NCBI GenBank assembly: GCA_017522915.1
Contig: JAFWXX010000035.1
Coordinates: forward strand, 1-64,000
Direction of reading: 5' to 3'
Length of the DNA: 64,000 nucleotides
Source: Bacteroidaceae bacterium
GTDB taxonomy: Bacteria; Bacteroidota; Bacteroidia; Bacteroidales; Bacteroidaceae
Shown: in pieces, positions 35,381 to 44,530 of the stretch
How the letters are laid out: each line of letters starts with the position of its first letter
How positions within the stretch are numbered: the stretch's first letter is position 1
Program-made: the position numbers and the translations under genes
Notes under the pieces: generated by a model
What the model saw: only the letters and a program-made list of their open reading frames with translations
Told to the model about the DNA's origin: nothing
Databases searched by the model: none

Positions 35381-36751
35381 TTACTTGCACAAAAGGTTAC
35401 ATACCTTGTCCTGCCATTCACGTACCGGACGTGAACTCTGCATTCCGGTATTCATCAGCACAAAGGCGTATCTATGGCCATTGGCTGCGTCCAGATAGCC
35501 GGCCAGGGAGCAGACAGCCTTTACCGTTCCTGTTTTGGCATGCACCTTGCCATAAGCGGCGGTACCCTTTGTACGGTTCCTCAGAGTACCAGACATTCCC
35601 GACCTCGGCATAGCATTGTAAAGTGTCTTTCCAACCCACTTTCTCTTATGTGCATAACGCAATGTACGGAACAGGATATCTGCCGTAACATAGTTATATA
35701 ACGACAGGCCCGAACCGTCGGCAACAGCATAATCGGTGGTTACACCAAGCTTGCTCTTTACAAAACGGCTGATAACAGCGCATCCGTCACTCATGGAGAC
35801 AGTTCCTTTTGCAACAGGCTTGCCCAGATGATATACCAACGCCTCGGCACATATATTCTCGCTGTCAAGCAAGGCACGTTTTACGACAGACCCTACAGAC
35901 CTTGAACATGTATATACGGTATCGCAACCGGCAGGAACGGTATCGAATGCAATGTTCTTTACCTCAATACCCATAGAATCGAGTTTTTCCGCAAGTGCGG
36001 CCATAAAGAAATCGGCCGACCTGTACATATTCATCTTCTCCTTCTTCTCACGTGTGCAGTTACCCTTTATGCGTATGACATTGCTGTCTTCGAGCCAATC
36101 ACGCAGAATAGAGAGCTTGCCCAGCTCACTGTTTCCGCATTCGGCCTCATTCACAACAGAGTAGAATGAAGAATTGGGATTCACGGTAACCTCAGGAGCC
36201 ATGCCCTTTTCCTTAGGCTTGACAACAACCTCAACAGCACCGCCACAATACATGAGCGGAGAGAGATATGGCTGATATCCGTATGGATTATCGTCCCACG
36301 ACCAGCCGGGACCCCAATAAAGGGAGTCTATCATCGAGCAGTCGGCATAGAGAGTGTCTATCACACTGCCTTGAGGGATGCTGGCAGCCATGGCTATCAT
36401 ATCCTTCTCACCGAAAAGAGGGTCCATTTCACCTCTTACGTATATGTTCAATGAACTGTCGGTACGGTTCTCGTACATTGTAGTGTTTATCTTGTAACCG
36501 GCTCCAAGACGGTCAAGCGCAACCACCGATGTAAGCACTTTCATTACAGAAGCCGGACGTACAAGCTTATGGGCACGGTGTTCGAACAGCATGGAATCGG
36601 CAGTAAGGTCATAAACCACTACCGAAGCATCGCTGCTTTCGAACATCTTGTCCTGCAACAACTGCTCAAGCCCCCCGACAATACCGGTCTGTGCAGAGAC
36701 AGGGGGCAGGAAAAGCAACAGCGATATATATGTCAACAAACGTGTTTTCAT
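35381..36751 (-). CDS. dacB: D-alanyl-D-alanine carboxypeptidase/endopeptidase (PBP4, DacB)
   Basis: A 456-residue periplasmic penicillin-binding protein with a signal peptide (cleavage near VSAQ). The three active-site motifs are present: SxxK as SVMK at 68-71, SxN as SEN in LDSENICAEAL near 300, and KTG in HAKTGTV near 400. The class C PBP4 family trims peptide stems and cleaves cross-links in peptidoglycan. Length and motif spacing are normal. It is transcribed alone, toward queG and away from nadB. Confidence 0.93.
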   Translation of the reverse strand: MKTRLLTYISLLLFLPPVSAQTGIVGGLEQLLQDKMFESSDASVVVYDLTADSMLFEHRAHKLVRPASVMKVLTSVVALDRLGAGYKINTTMYENRTDSSLNIYVRGEMDPLFGEKDMIAMAASIPQGSVIDTLYADCSMIDSLYWGPGWSWDDNPYGYQPYLSPLMYCGGAVEVVVKPKEKGMAPEVTVNPNSSFYSVVNEAECGNSELGKLSILRDWLEDSNVIRIKGNCTREKKEKMNMYRSADFFMAALAEKLDSMGIEVKNIAFDTVPAGCDTVYTCSRSVGSVVKRALLDSENICAEALVYHLGKPVAKGTVSMSDGCAVISRFVKSKLGVTTDYAVADGSGLSLYNYVTADILFRTLRYAHKRKWVGKTLYNAMPRSGMSGTLRNRTKGTAAYGKVHAKTGTVKAVCSLAGYLDAANGHRYAFVLMNTGMQSSRPVREWQDKVCNLLCK

Positions 36752-36774
36752 AATAGCATTAAATTAAAATTGCG

Positions 36775-36782
36775 CAAAAATA
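36775..36782 (-). promoter_or_regulatory. -7 element for dacB
   Basis: The minus strand reads TATTTTTG, a perfect TAnnTTTG, 24 nt before the dacB ATG. No convincing -33 element at the expected distance. Confidence 0.5.
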
Positions 36783-36924
36783 AAGATAAAGCGCGAAATG
36801 TTCTGTCAAAAAGACTTTTTGTTTTATTTTTTTGTACTTTTACACTCCAAAGGAGAAAGAGGGCACATCAATGAGCTGCTAACAACCCATTACCCCCATT
36901 TCGCATAAAAGAGACAATGGTAAG

Positions 36925-38496
36925 ATGGTCAAGAAATTTGATTTTCTCGTAATAGGTTCCGGAATTGCCGGAATGAGTTTCGCGCTGAAGGTTGCCGGGC
37001 ACGGCAAGGTTGCGCTTGTATGCAAGACAACATTAGAGGATGCAAACACCTATTTTGCACAAGGTGGTGTTGCATCGGTAACGAACTTGCAGGTAGATAA
37101 CTTTGAGAAACATATCGAGGACACCATGATTGCAGGCGACTGGATAAGCGACCGCAATGCTGTGGAAAAGGTTGTCCGTGAAGCCCCCTCGCAGATACAG
37201 GCCCTTATAGACTGGGGAGTCGATTTCGACAAGAACGAAAACGGCGAGTTCGACCTTCACCGTGAAGGAGGACATTCGGAATTCCGCATTCTGCACCATG
37301 CCGACAATACCGGTGCCGAGATTCAGGAGTCGCTTATCAAAGCCGTGCGCAAGCACCCGAACATAACAATCTTCGACAACCATTTTGCAATCGAGATTCT
37401 CACCCAACACCACCTGGGAATTGAGGTGACACGTCAGACACCCGACATAGAGTGCTACGGAGCATACGTGCTGAACATTGCAACCAATGAGGTTGATACC
37501 TTCCTTAGCAAAGTTACGCTCATGGCAACGGGAGGCTGCGGTGCTGTTTACAAGACAACGACAAACCCGCTTGTAGCAACAGGCGACGGCATTGCAATGG
37601 TATATCGTGCCAAAGGAACCGTGAAGGACATGGAATTCATACAGTTTCACCCGACAGCTCTCTACAACCCAGGTGACAGGCCCTCGTTCCTGATTACAGA
37701 GGCCATGCGCGGATACGGCGGCATCCTGCGCACCATTGACGGAAAAGAGTTCATGCAGAAGTACGACCCTCGTCTCTCTCTTGCTCCGCGTGACATCGTT
37801 GCCCGTGCCATAGACAATGAGATGAAGACACGCGGTGACGACCATGTATATCTCGATGTTACGCACAAGGATCCGGAAGAGACAAAACGTCACTTCCCCA
37901 ACATATACGAGAAATGTCTCTCTCTTGGCATAGACATAACAAAGGACTACATACCCGTTGCACCCGCTGCACACTACCTGTGCGGAGGCATCAAGGTTGA
38001 CTTGAACGCAGCATCAAGCATACACAGGCTATATGCTGTCGGCGAGTGCTCGTGCACCGGGCTTCATGGCGGCAACCGTCTTGCCAGCAACTCGTTGATT
38101 GAGGCCGTAGTATATGCCGATGCGGCAGCAAAGCACTCCCTGGAACACTTTGAAGAGTACAGCTACAAGGAGGAGATTCCAGAGTGGAACGACGAAGGCA
38201 CCAAGATGAACGAAGAGATGGTGCTAATTTCGCAGGACGCCAAAGAGGTGCAGCAGATTATGAGTACATACGTCGGCATTGTACGTACCGATTTGCGCCT
38301 CAAACGTGCGTGGAACCGCCTTGACCTGCTCTTTGAGGAGACCGAGGAACTGTTCAAGCAGAGCGTAGTGAGCCGTGAGTTATGCGAACTCCGCAACATC
38401 ATCAATGTAGGCTACCTTATCATGCGCCAGGCAATGGAACGCAAGGAGAGCCGAGGCCTTCACTACAACATCGACCACCCAAGAAGGAAAGATTAA
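36925..38496 (+). CDS. nadB: L-aspartate oxidase NadB
   Basis: A 523-residue FAD flavoprotein that oxidises L-aspartate to iminoaspartate for NAD synthesis. The N-terminal dinucleotide-binding motif is VIGSGIAGMSFALKV (about 9-23). Further hallmarks are YFAQGGVASV, the FHPTALY segment near 243, HYLCGGI near 350, and GLHGGNRLASNSLIE near 380. Length matches bacterial NadB. An out-of-frame ATG lies 8 nt upstream of the start. No nadA or nadC lies next to it in this window. Confidence 0.94.
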   Translation: MVKKFDFLVIGSGIAGMSFALKVAGHGKVALVCKTTLEDANTYFAQGGVASVTNLQVDNFEKHIEDTMIAGDWISDRNAVEKVVREAPSQIQALIDWGVDFDKNENGEFDLHREGGHSEFRILHHADNTGAEIQESLIKAVRKHPNITIFDNHFAIEILTQHHLGIEVTRQTPDIECYGAYVLNIATNEVDTFLSKVTLMATGGCGAVYKTTTNPLVATGDGIAMVYRAKGTVKDMEFIQFHPTALYNPGDRPSFLITEAMRGYGGILRTIDGKEFMQKYDPRLSLAPRDIVARAIDNEMKTRGDDHVYLDVTHKDPEETKRHFPNIYEKCLSLGIDITKDYIPVAPAAHYLCGGIKVDLNAASSIHRLYAVGECSCTGLHGGNRLASNSLIEAVVYADAAAKHSLEHFEEYSYKEEIPEWNDEGTKMNEEMVLISQDAKEVQQIMSTYVGIVRTDLRLKRAWNRLDLLFEETEELFKQSVVSRELCELRNIINVGYLIMRQAMERKESRGLHYNIDHPRRKD

Positions 38497-38666
38497 AAAC
38501 AAATACTATACGATACTATACCGGACGGGCTGCCTATGCAGCCCGTCCGCTGCTTCAATAGAGGGCAGACATCAGCAGTAACACTTAAAACGTATCTTTA
38601 AATATTTTATATTTAACTGTTGATAAATAAGAGGGTTTTTATAGTGCAGAATCGCATAAAAAAAGC

Positions 38667-38674
38667 TAACTTCG
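38667..38674 (+). promoter_or_regulatory. -7 element for the purH-mre cluster
   Basis: TAACTTCG is identical to the priA -7 element. It leaves a leader of about 80 nt to purH. The -33 region is weak. Confidence 0.45.
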
Positions 38675-38756
38675 CGAGAAAATAGGGCACCCTGTCCCGT
38701 TTTTCCGACTAACACATTTGCAGTCAACAAAATAAACTATAAAATACAGAATAAAC

Positions 38757-40280
38757 ATGTCAACAAAGAGAATCAAATCGGCATTGGTTTCCGTTTTCCA
38801 TAAAGACGGCCTTGATGAGATTATAAAGCTCCTGCACTCGAATGGTGTCCAGTTGATTTCAACCGGCGGAACACAGCAGTTCATCGAGTCATTGGATATT
38901 CCTTGTACTGCAGTGGAGAGCCTTACCGGCTATCCGTCAATCCTCGGCGGCCGCGTAAAGACGCTGCACCCTAAGGTATTCGGCGGAATACTCGGACGCA
39001 GAGAGCTCGAAAAGGACCAGCAGCAGATGGCTGAGTATGAGATACCGGAAATCGACCTTGTAATAGTTGACCTCTATCCGTTCGAGCAGACTGTTGCATC
39101 GGGTGCTTCTGATGCCGATATCATCGAGAAGATTGACATAGGCGGCATATCACTCATCCGTGGTGCTGCAAAGAACTTCAACGATGTTGTCATTGTTGCA
39201 AGCAAGGCACAGTATGCACCGCTCCACGAGATTCTAAAGAGCAAAGGTGCAGAGACAACGCTTGAAGAGCGTCGTTTCTTTGCACGTGAGGCATTTGCAG
39301 TGTCATCGGCCTACGATTCTGCAATCTTCAACTGGTTCGACAAGGAAGAGAAGAGCGCGTTCCGCCAGACAAACGACACTCCGATGTCGCTCCGCTACGG
39401 CGAGAACCCACACCAGAAGGGTGCATTCTACGGCAATTTCGCCGACATGCTGGAGCAGGTTCACGGAAAGGAGATTTCGTACAACAACCTGCTTGACATA
39501 AACGCGGCCGTTGAGCTTATAAACGACTTCGCCGGCGAAACGACATTCGCAATCCTGAAGCACAACAATGCATGCGGTCTTGCATCACGCCCCACATTGG
39601 CCGAGGCTTGGGATGCGGCACTTGCAGGAGACCCGGTATCGGCTTTCGGCGGTGTACTCATTGCCAACGCAAATGTTGACAAGGCTACAGCAGAGAAGGT
39701 AAACGAAATTTTCTTTGAGGTGATAATCGCTCCTTCATATGATGCCGACGCACTTGAGGTACTCAAACAGAAGAAGAACCGCATCATCCTCATCCAGAAG
39801 GCTACAGAGATGCCGGAGAAGACATTCCGCAGCGTTCTCAACGGTGTACTTGTACAGGACCGCGACACAAAGGTCGAGGTTGCCTCTGAACTTCAGGTTG
39901 TCTCCAAGGTTGCTCCGAAGGAGGACGAGATTGAGGATATGCTCTTTGCGAACAAGATTGTAAAGCACAGCAAGAGCAATGCAATCGTGCTCGCAAAGAA
40001 CAAGCAGCTCATAGCAAGCGGTGTAGGCCAGACATCACGTGTCGATTCCCTTCGTCATGCCATAGAGAAAGCCGGCAACTTCGGTTTCTCACTTGAGGGC
40101 AGCGTAATGGCAAGCGACGCATTCTTCCCGTTCCCCGACTGCGTGCAGATTGCACATGAGGCCGGAGTTACAGCAGTGATACATCCGGGAGGTTCTATCA
40201 GAGACAAGGAGTCGGTAGATTATTGCGACGAGAATGGCGTGGCAATGGTCATCACCGGATTCCGCCATTTTAAACATTAA
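38757..40280 (+). CDS. purH: Bifunctional AICAR transformylase/IMP cyclohydrolase PurH
   Basis: A 507-residue enzyme that carries out the last two steps of de novo IMP synthesis. The N-terminal cyclohydrolase domain shows ISTGGT and GGRVKTLHPKVFGGIL; the transformylase domain shows LRYGENPHQKGAFY, LKHNNACG and DAFFPFPDCV. Length is close to the 505-530 norm. It precedes mreB by 21 nt and is probably cotranscribed with the cell-shape genes, a frequent order in Bacteroidales. Confidence 0.95.
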   Translation: MSTKRIKSALVSVFHKDGLDEIIKLLHSNGVQLISTGGTQQFIESLDIPCTAVESLTGYPSILGGRVKTLHPKVFGGILGRRELEKDQQQMAEYEIPEIDLVIVDLYPFEQTVASGASDADIIEKIDIGGISLIRGAAKNFNDVVIVASKAQYAPLHEILKSKGAETTLEERRFFAREAFAVSSAYDSAIFNWFDKEEKSAFRQTNDTPMSLRYGENPHQKGAFYGNFADMLEQVHGKEISYNNLLDINAAVELINDFAGETTFAILKHNNACGLASRPTLAEAWDAALAGDPVSAFGGVLIANANVDKATAEKVNEIFFEVIIAPSYDADALEVLKQKKNRIILIQKATEMPEKTFRSVLNGVLVQDRDTKVEVASELQVVSKVAPKEDEIEDMLFANKIVKHSKSNAIVLAKNKQLIASGVGQTSRVDSLRHAIEKAGNFGFSLEGSVMASDAFFPFPDCVQIAHEAGVTAVIHPGGSIRDKESVDYCDENGVAMVITGFRHFKH

Positions 40281-40301
40281 TTCTAAAAAACAGCAGACAG
40301 A

Positions 40302-41318
40302 ATGGGTTTATTTTCATTCACACAGGACGTTGCCATTGACTTGGGTACAGCCAACACCATCATATCGTACAACGGTAAGATAGTTGTTGACGAGCCTTCG
40401 GTTGTGGCAATCGACGGACAGAAAAAGATGATTGCGGTTGGTGAAAAGGCAAAGCAGATGCACGAGAAGACCAACCCCAACATACAGACAATCCGCCCGC
40501 TGAGAGACGGTGTCATCGCCGACTTCTATGCGTGCGAGATGATGATGAGAGGCTTCATCGACAAGGTAAATATGGGCAGCAAGTTCTTCACGCCTTCACT
40601 GCGCATGGTAATCGGAGTCCCCTACGGTTCTACCGAAGTTGAGCTTCGTGCCGTACGCGACTCTGCTGAGCATGCAGGAGGACGTGACGTCTATCTCATC
40701 TATGAGCCAATGGCTTCGGCACTCGGTATCGGCCTCGATGTACAGGCACCTGAGGGAAACATGGTAGTTGACATAGGTGGCGGTTCTACCGAGATTGCAG
40801 TAATCTCTCTCGGCGGCATCGTCTCTAACGGTTCGCTCCGTACTGCCGGCGACGACTTTACAGCCGACATCCAGGACTACATGAGCCGCCAGCACAATGT
40901 ACGTGTCAGCGAGCGCATGGCAGAGCGTATCAAGATACATGTAGGTTCGGCACTTACCGACCTTGGCGACGAGGCTCCCCAGGATTACATCGTGCATGGT
41001 CCTAACCGAATAACTGCAATGCCTATTGAGGTGCCTGTATGCTACCAGGAGATTGCACACTGTATCGACAAGTCAATCATAAAGATTGAGAATGCCATCA
41101 TCAGCGCACTGGAGCATACACCGCCCGAACTTTATGCCGATATCGTACACAACGGCATCTACCTTGCCGGAGGAGGCGCATTGCTGAGAGGCCTTGACAA
41201 GCGTTTGTCGAACAAGATAAACATTCCGTTCCACATTGCAGAGAACCCTCTCTACTGTGTGGCAAAGGGTACAGCACTCGCACTCAACGATCTTACATAT
41301 CCGTTCTTGATGAGATAA
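40302..41318 (+). CDS. mreB: Rod-shape actin homologue MreB
   Basis: A 338-residue bacterial actin that forms membrane-bound filaments guiding lateral wall synthesis. Phosphate-1 motif IDLGTANT near 12, phosphate-2 VVDIGGGSTE near 160, adenosine motif GIYLAGGGALLRGL near 285. Length is typical. It heads the mreBCD-mrdA-rodA series, 21 nt after purH and 11 nt before mreC. Confidence 0.96.
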   Translation: MGLFSFTQDVAIDLGTANTIISYNGKIVVDEPSVVAIDGQKKMIAVGEKAKQMHEKTNPNIQTIRPLRDGVIADFYACEMMMRGFIDKVNMGSKFFTPSLRMVIGVPYGSTEVELRAVRDSAEHAGGRDVYLIYEPMASALGIGLDVQAPEGNMVVDIGGGSTEIAVISLGGIVSNGSLRTAGDDFTADIQDYMSRQHNVRVSERMAERIKIHVGSALTDLGDEAPQDYIVHGPNRITAMPIEVPVCYQEIAHCIDKSIIKIENAIISALEHTPPELYADIVHNGIYLAGGGALLRGLDKRLSNKINIPFHIAENPLYCVAKGTALALNDLTYPFLMR

Positions 41319-41329
41319 AATAAGATACC

Positions 41330-42178
41330 TTGCAAACGATACTGAATTTTCTTATAAAGCACAATCACTGGTTCCTTTTCATTCTTTTGGAAGGAATCAG
41401 TTTTGTGCTTATTGTCAGTTTCAACAACTATCAGAACGCCGCAATGTTCACTTCGGCAAACAGCATTGCCGGAAACATGTACGAGACTTTGAGCGACATA
41501 GACAGATACTTCGGCCTGAAGAGCGAGAACGATGCGCTTGTAGAACAGAACGCCGTGCTGCTTAACGAAATCCAGGCACTGAAGGAGGAACTGAAGGGGT
41601 ACCAGGACAGCACAATGCTTGCAGAGCACGTAGCGATAGCGGGTGGCCGTCAAGGCTACAGGTACATGAGTGCAAGGGTCGTCAACAGCAGTTACAACAA
41701 GGTTGACAACTACATGACACTCGACAAGGGAGCTGCCCAAGGAGTGAAACCGGAGATGGGAGTCATTGGCAAGGACGGCGTTGTAGGCATAATATACCAG
41801 ACATCGGACAATTTCTCGCTTGTCATCCCCCTACTCAACAGCAAGAGCAACATCAACTGCAGGGTCAAGGGTACCGGAAGCTACAGTGCATTGCACTGGG
41901 AAGGCGGCGATGCACGTTACTCGTATCTGATAGACCTGCCGCGTTATGCCGTTTTCGAGAAAGGCGATACCGTTGTGACAAGCGGCTTCTCGTCAATATT
42001 CCCAGCAGACATTCCGGTAGGCGTAATAGATTACCTCGAAGACTCCAAAGACGGGCTTTTCTACCGTGCAAGAGTTGAACTGTTTGTCGATTTCACCAAT
42101 ATCGGCAATGTATTCATTATCGGCAATGACGGCAAGGAGGAACAATCCGAACTTGAAAAGAAGGGAGAAAAAGAATGA
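41330..42178 (+). CDS. mreC: Rod-shape protein MreC, TTG start
   Basis: A 282-residue protein with one N-terminal transmembrane helix (about 12-30), a coiled coil (about 55-85) and the periplasmic beta domain that organises the elongasome. The only start that gives the full family N-terminus (MQTILNFLIKHNHWFLFILL) is TTG at 41330; the next in-frame ATG lies beyond the membrane helix. The rare start codon may lower MreC output relative to MreB. The stop overlaps mreD by 4 nt. Confidence 0.92.
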   Translation: MQTILNFLIKHNHWFLFILLEGISFVLIVSFNNYQNAAMFTSANSIAGNMYETLSDIDRYFGLKSENDALVEQNAVLLNEIQALKEELKGYQDSTMLAEHVAIAGGRQGYRYMSARVVNSSYNKVDNYMTLDKGAAQGVKPEMGVIGKDGVVGIIYQTSDNFSLVIPLLNSKSNINCRVKGTGSYSALHWEGGDARYSYLIDLPRYAVFEKGDTVVTSGFSSIFPADIPVGVIDYLEDSKDGLFYRARVELFVDFTNIGNVFIIGNDGKEEQSELEKKGEKE

Positions 42179-42678
42179 CCAGCAACACACTTATACGTAC
42201 ACGCAACTTTGCGATGCTTGCCTTGGTACAAGTATTGATATTCAGTCAGATACATCTGTTTGGATATGCAACGGCATGCGTATATCTGATATTCCTTCTC
42301 AAGCTTCCCCGGCACACGTCGCAGAACGAGCTGCTTGTGTGGAGCTTTCTTTTCGGGCTCACGGTTGACATATTCTGCAACACGCCCGGCCTGAATGCAG
42401 CAGCAGCTACAGCCATGGGATTCATACGCAATACCATTCTGGCCATATTCACACACAAGGGACTGCCCGATGACTTTGTTCCGGGAGCAAGAAGCCTCAA
42501 ATGGGGTGGATACATAGTGTATTCTCTGGCATGCATAGGCATATTCTATACAGTACTTTTCATTCTTGAACTGTTCACAATAAGCTATGCATCGGAACTC
42601 TTCCTCAGTGTCACAAGCAGCACTCTGCTTACTATGCTTTTCGTAACCGTAATCGAATGTTTCTCCCGAACCAGATGA
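42175..42678 (+). CDS. mreD: Rod-shape protein MreD
   Basis: A 167-residue integral membrane protein with five or six hydrophobic helices, the usual size and topology of MreD. It contains the family-like segment FGLTVDIFCNTPGLNAAAAT. It acts with MreC and RodA in the elongasome. It overlaps mreC by 4 nt and precedes mrdA by 4 nt. Confidence 0.88.
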   Translation: MTSNTLIRTRNFAMLALVQVLIFSQIHLFGYATACVYLIFLLKLPRHTSQNELLVWSFLFGLTVDIFCNTPGLNAAAATAMGFIRNTILAIFTHKGLPDDFVPGARSLKWGGYIVYSLACIGIFYTVLFILELFTISYASELFLSVTSSTLLTMLFVTVIECFSRTR

Positions 42679-42682
42679 CAAG

Positions 42683-44530
42683 ATGAAGGATTACACATAC
42701 GACAAGCGCAAATATATCATGGCAGGTACAGTACTGTTTGTACTGGCCGTATATGTAATACAGCTGTTCAATCTGCAGATAAACAGCGATGAATACAAGA
42801 GCAAGGCCGACAGCAATGCATTCTACAAGAAGACCGTTTACCCGGCACGCGGACTCATGTACGACCGTAACGGAAAGCTTGTGGTATATAACCAGCCCTC
42901 ATACGACATCACATTTGTTCCGCGAGAGATAAAAGGCATAGACACACTGGAGCTATGCAAGGCCCTTGACATCACGCTCGAAGAGTTTGATGCGAGAATG
43001 AAGGTCATAAAGGACAAAAGACACAATCCGGGATATTCCCAATATACAGAACAGGAATTCCTAACCCAGCTTTCGGGAGAGGAATTCGCAAAATTCCAGG
43101 AGAAGATGTTCCGTTTCCCGGGATTCTATGTAAGGAAACGCTCTATCAGGCAATACAACTACAAGGCTGCAGGCGTTCTGCTTGGTGACATAGGCGAGGT
43201 TTCACAGAAAAGAATTGACAAGGACCCCTACTACCGCCGTGGCGACTATATCGGTACGCAAGGCCTTGAGTCGTCATACGAAGAGGTTCTAAGAGGCAAG
43301 AAGGGTGTAGAAGTACTCCTGCGCGATGCACGCGGAAGAATACAGGGCAAGTACCGCAACGGTGAACTTGACACGCTTGCCGAGCGCGGAAAAGACCTTA
43401 CGTTAAGCCTCGACATTGAGCTGCAGGAGCTGGGCGAGCGGCTAATGAAGAACAAGATTGGCAGCATCGTTGCCATAGAGCCATCCACAGGAGAAATTCT
43501 CTGCATGGTTTCTGCCCCGTCATACGACCCGGCACTGCTTACCGGACGACAGAGGGGAAAGAACCACCAGCTGTTGTCGAAGAACAAGAACAAACCCCTG
43601 CTCAACCGTGCAATAATGGGTACATACCCTCCCGGCTCTACATTCAAGACCTCCCAGGCTGCAACATTCCTGCAGGAGGGAATCATAACGCCGGAGACAG
43701 CCTTCCCATGCAGCGGCGGTTTCATATTCAACAACTTCAAACTGGGATGCCATGCCCACTCGTCGCCGACCCAGCTCAAGCCGGCTATTGCAACATCCTG
43801 CAATGCCTATTTCTGCTGGGGACTGCACAGGATGTTCGGTTCAAGCAAATACAAGGGCGGAACAAAAGAGGCCATGGACCGCTGGCGCGACTATATGGTA
43901 TCGATGGGATTCGGATACAAGCTTGGCATAGACCTCCCCGGCGAAGTACGTGGCATGATACCGAATGCCGACTACTACACGAAGCACTACGGTAACTACT
44001 GGCGTGCAGTAACTGTCATAAGCATAGCTATCGGCCAGGGCGAGGTTACTCTTACACCGTTGCAGATAGCAAACCTGGGAGCTACCATAGCCAACCGCGG
44101 AACATACATTCCTCCACACATAGTCAAGGGAATTGAAGACGGAGAAATCGATTCGCTCTACCTTACACCTAAGAGCACAATGGTGACTCCACGTGTATAT
44201 CAGCAGATAGCAGAGGGCATGAGAGAAGCCGTTACAGACGGCACATGCCGTGCGGCAAACATCCCAGGGCTTGATGTATGCGGAAAGACCGGTACGGCAC
44301 AGAATAAAGGCAGAGACCACTCCGCATTCATGGGATTCGCGCCTATGGACAACCCAAAGATTGCCGTTGCCGTCTATGTCGAGAACGGAGGTTTCGGCGC
44401 AACATTCGGCGTTCCGATTGGAGCATTGCTGATGGAGAAATACCTGACAGGAACATTGTCACCAGAGAGCGAACAGAAGGCAAAGGATATACAAAACAGG
44501 ACTATATACTATGGATCAGGGGAGAGATAG
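42683..44530 (+). CDS. mrdA: Penicillin-binding protein 2 (peptidoglycan transpeptidase)
   Basis: A 615-residue class B PBP that cross-links lateral wall peptidoglycan with RodA. One N-terminal transmembrane helix (about 12-30), a dimerisation domain, then the transpeptidase with SxxK as STFK at 319-322, SxN as SCN near 374, and KTG at 535-537. Length is typical of Bacteroidales PBP2. The last 20 nt overlap the rodA start. Confidence 0.95.
   Translation: MKDYTYDKRKYIMAGTVLFVLAVYVIQLFNLQINSDEYKSKADSNAFYKKTVYPARGLMYDRNGKLVVYNQPSYDITFVPREIKGIDTLELCKALDITLEEFDARMKVIKDKRHNPGYSQYTEQEFLTQLSGEEFAKFQEKMFRFPGFYVRKRSIRQYNYKAAGVLLGDIGEVSQKRIDKDPYYRRGDYIGTQGLESSYEEVLRGKKGVEVLLRDARGRIQGKYRNGELDTLAERGKDLTLSLDIELQELGERLMKNKIGSIVAIEPSTGEILCMVSAPSYDPALLTGRQRGKNHQLLSKNKNKPLLNRAIMGTYPPGSTFKTSQAATFLQEGIITPETAFPCSGGFIFNNFKLGCHAHSSPTQLKPAIATSCNAYFCWGLHRMFGSSKYKGGTKEAMDRWRDYMVSMGFGYKLGIDLPGEVRGMIPNADYYTKHYGNYWRAVTVISIAIGQGEVTLTPLQIANLGATIANRGTYIPPHIVKGIEDGEIDSLYLTPKSTMVTPRVYQQIAEGMREAVTDGTCRAANIPGLDVCGKTGTAQNKGRDHSAFMGFAPMDNPKIAVAVYVENGGFGATFGVPIGALLMEKYLTGTLSPESEQKAKDIQNRTIYYGSGER

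Noticed and set aside
37033-37974. Minus-strand open frame of 313 codons
   Set aside because: Antisense to nadB; long antisense frames are expected in coding DNA of this composition.
38522-38549. 12-bp GC-rich hairpin after nadB
   Set aside because: It has a good stem but no T-run after it, so I did not call it a terminator; it may still end transcription by another route.
38497-38756. Riboswitch in the purH leader
   Set aside because: I could not find a conserved aptamer core; only a promoter-like element is visible.
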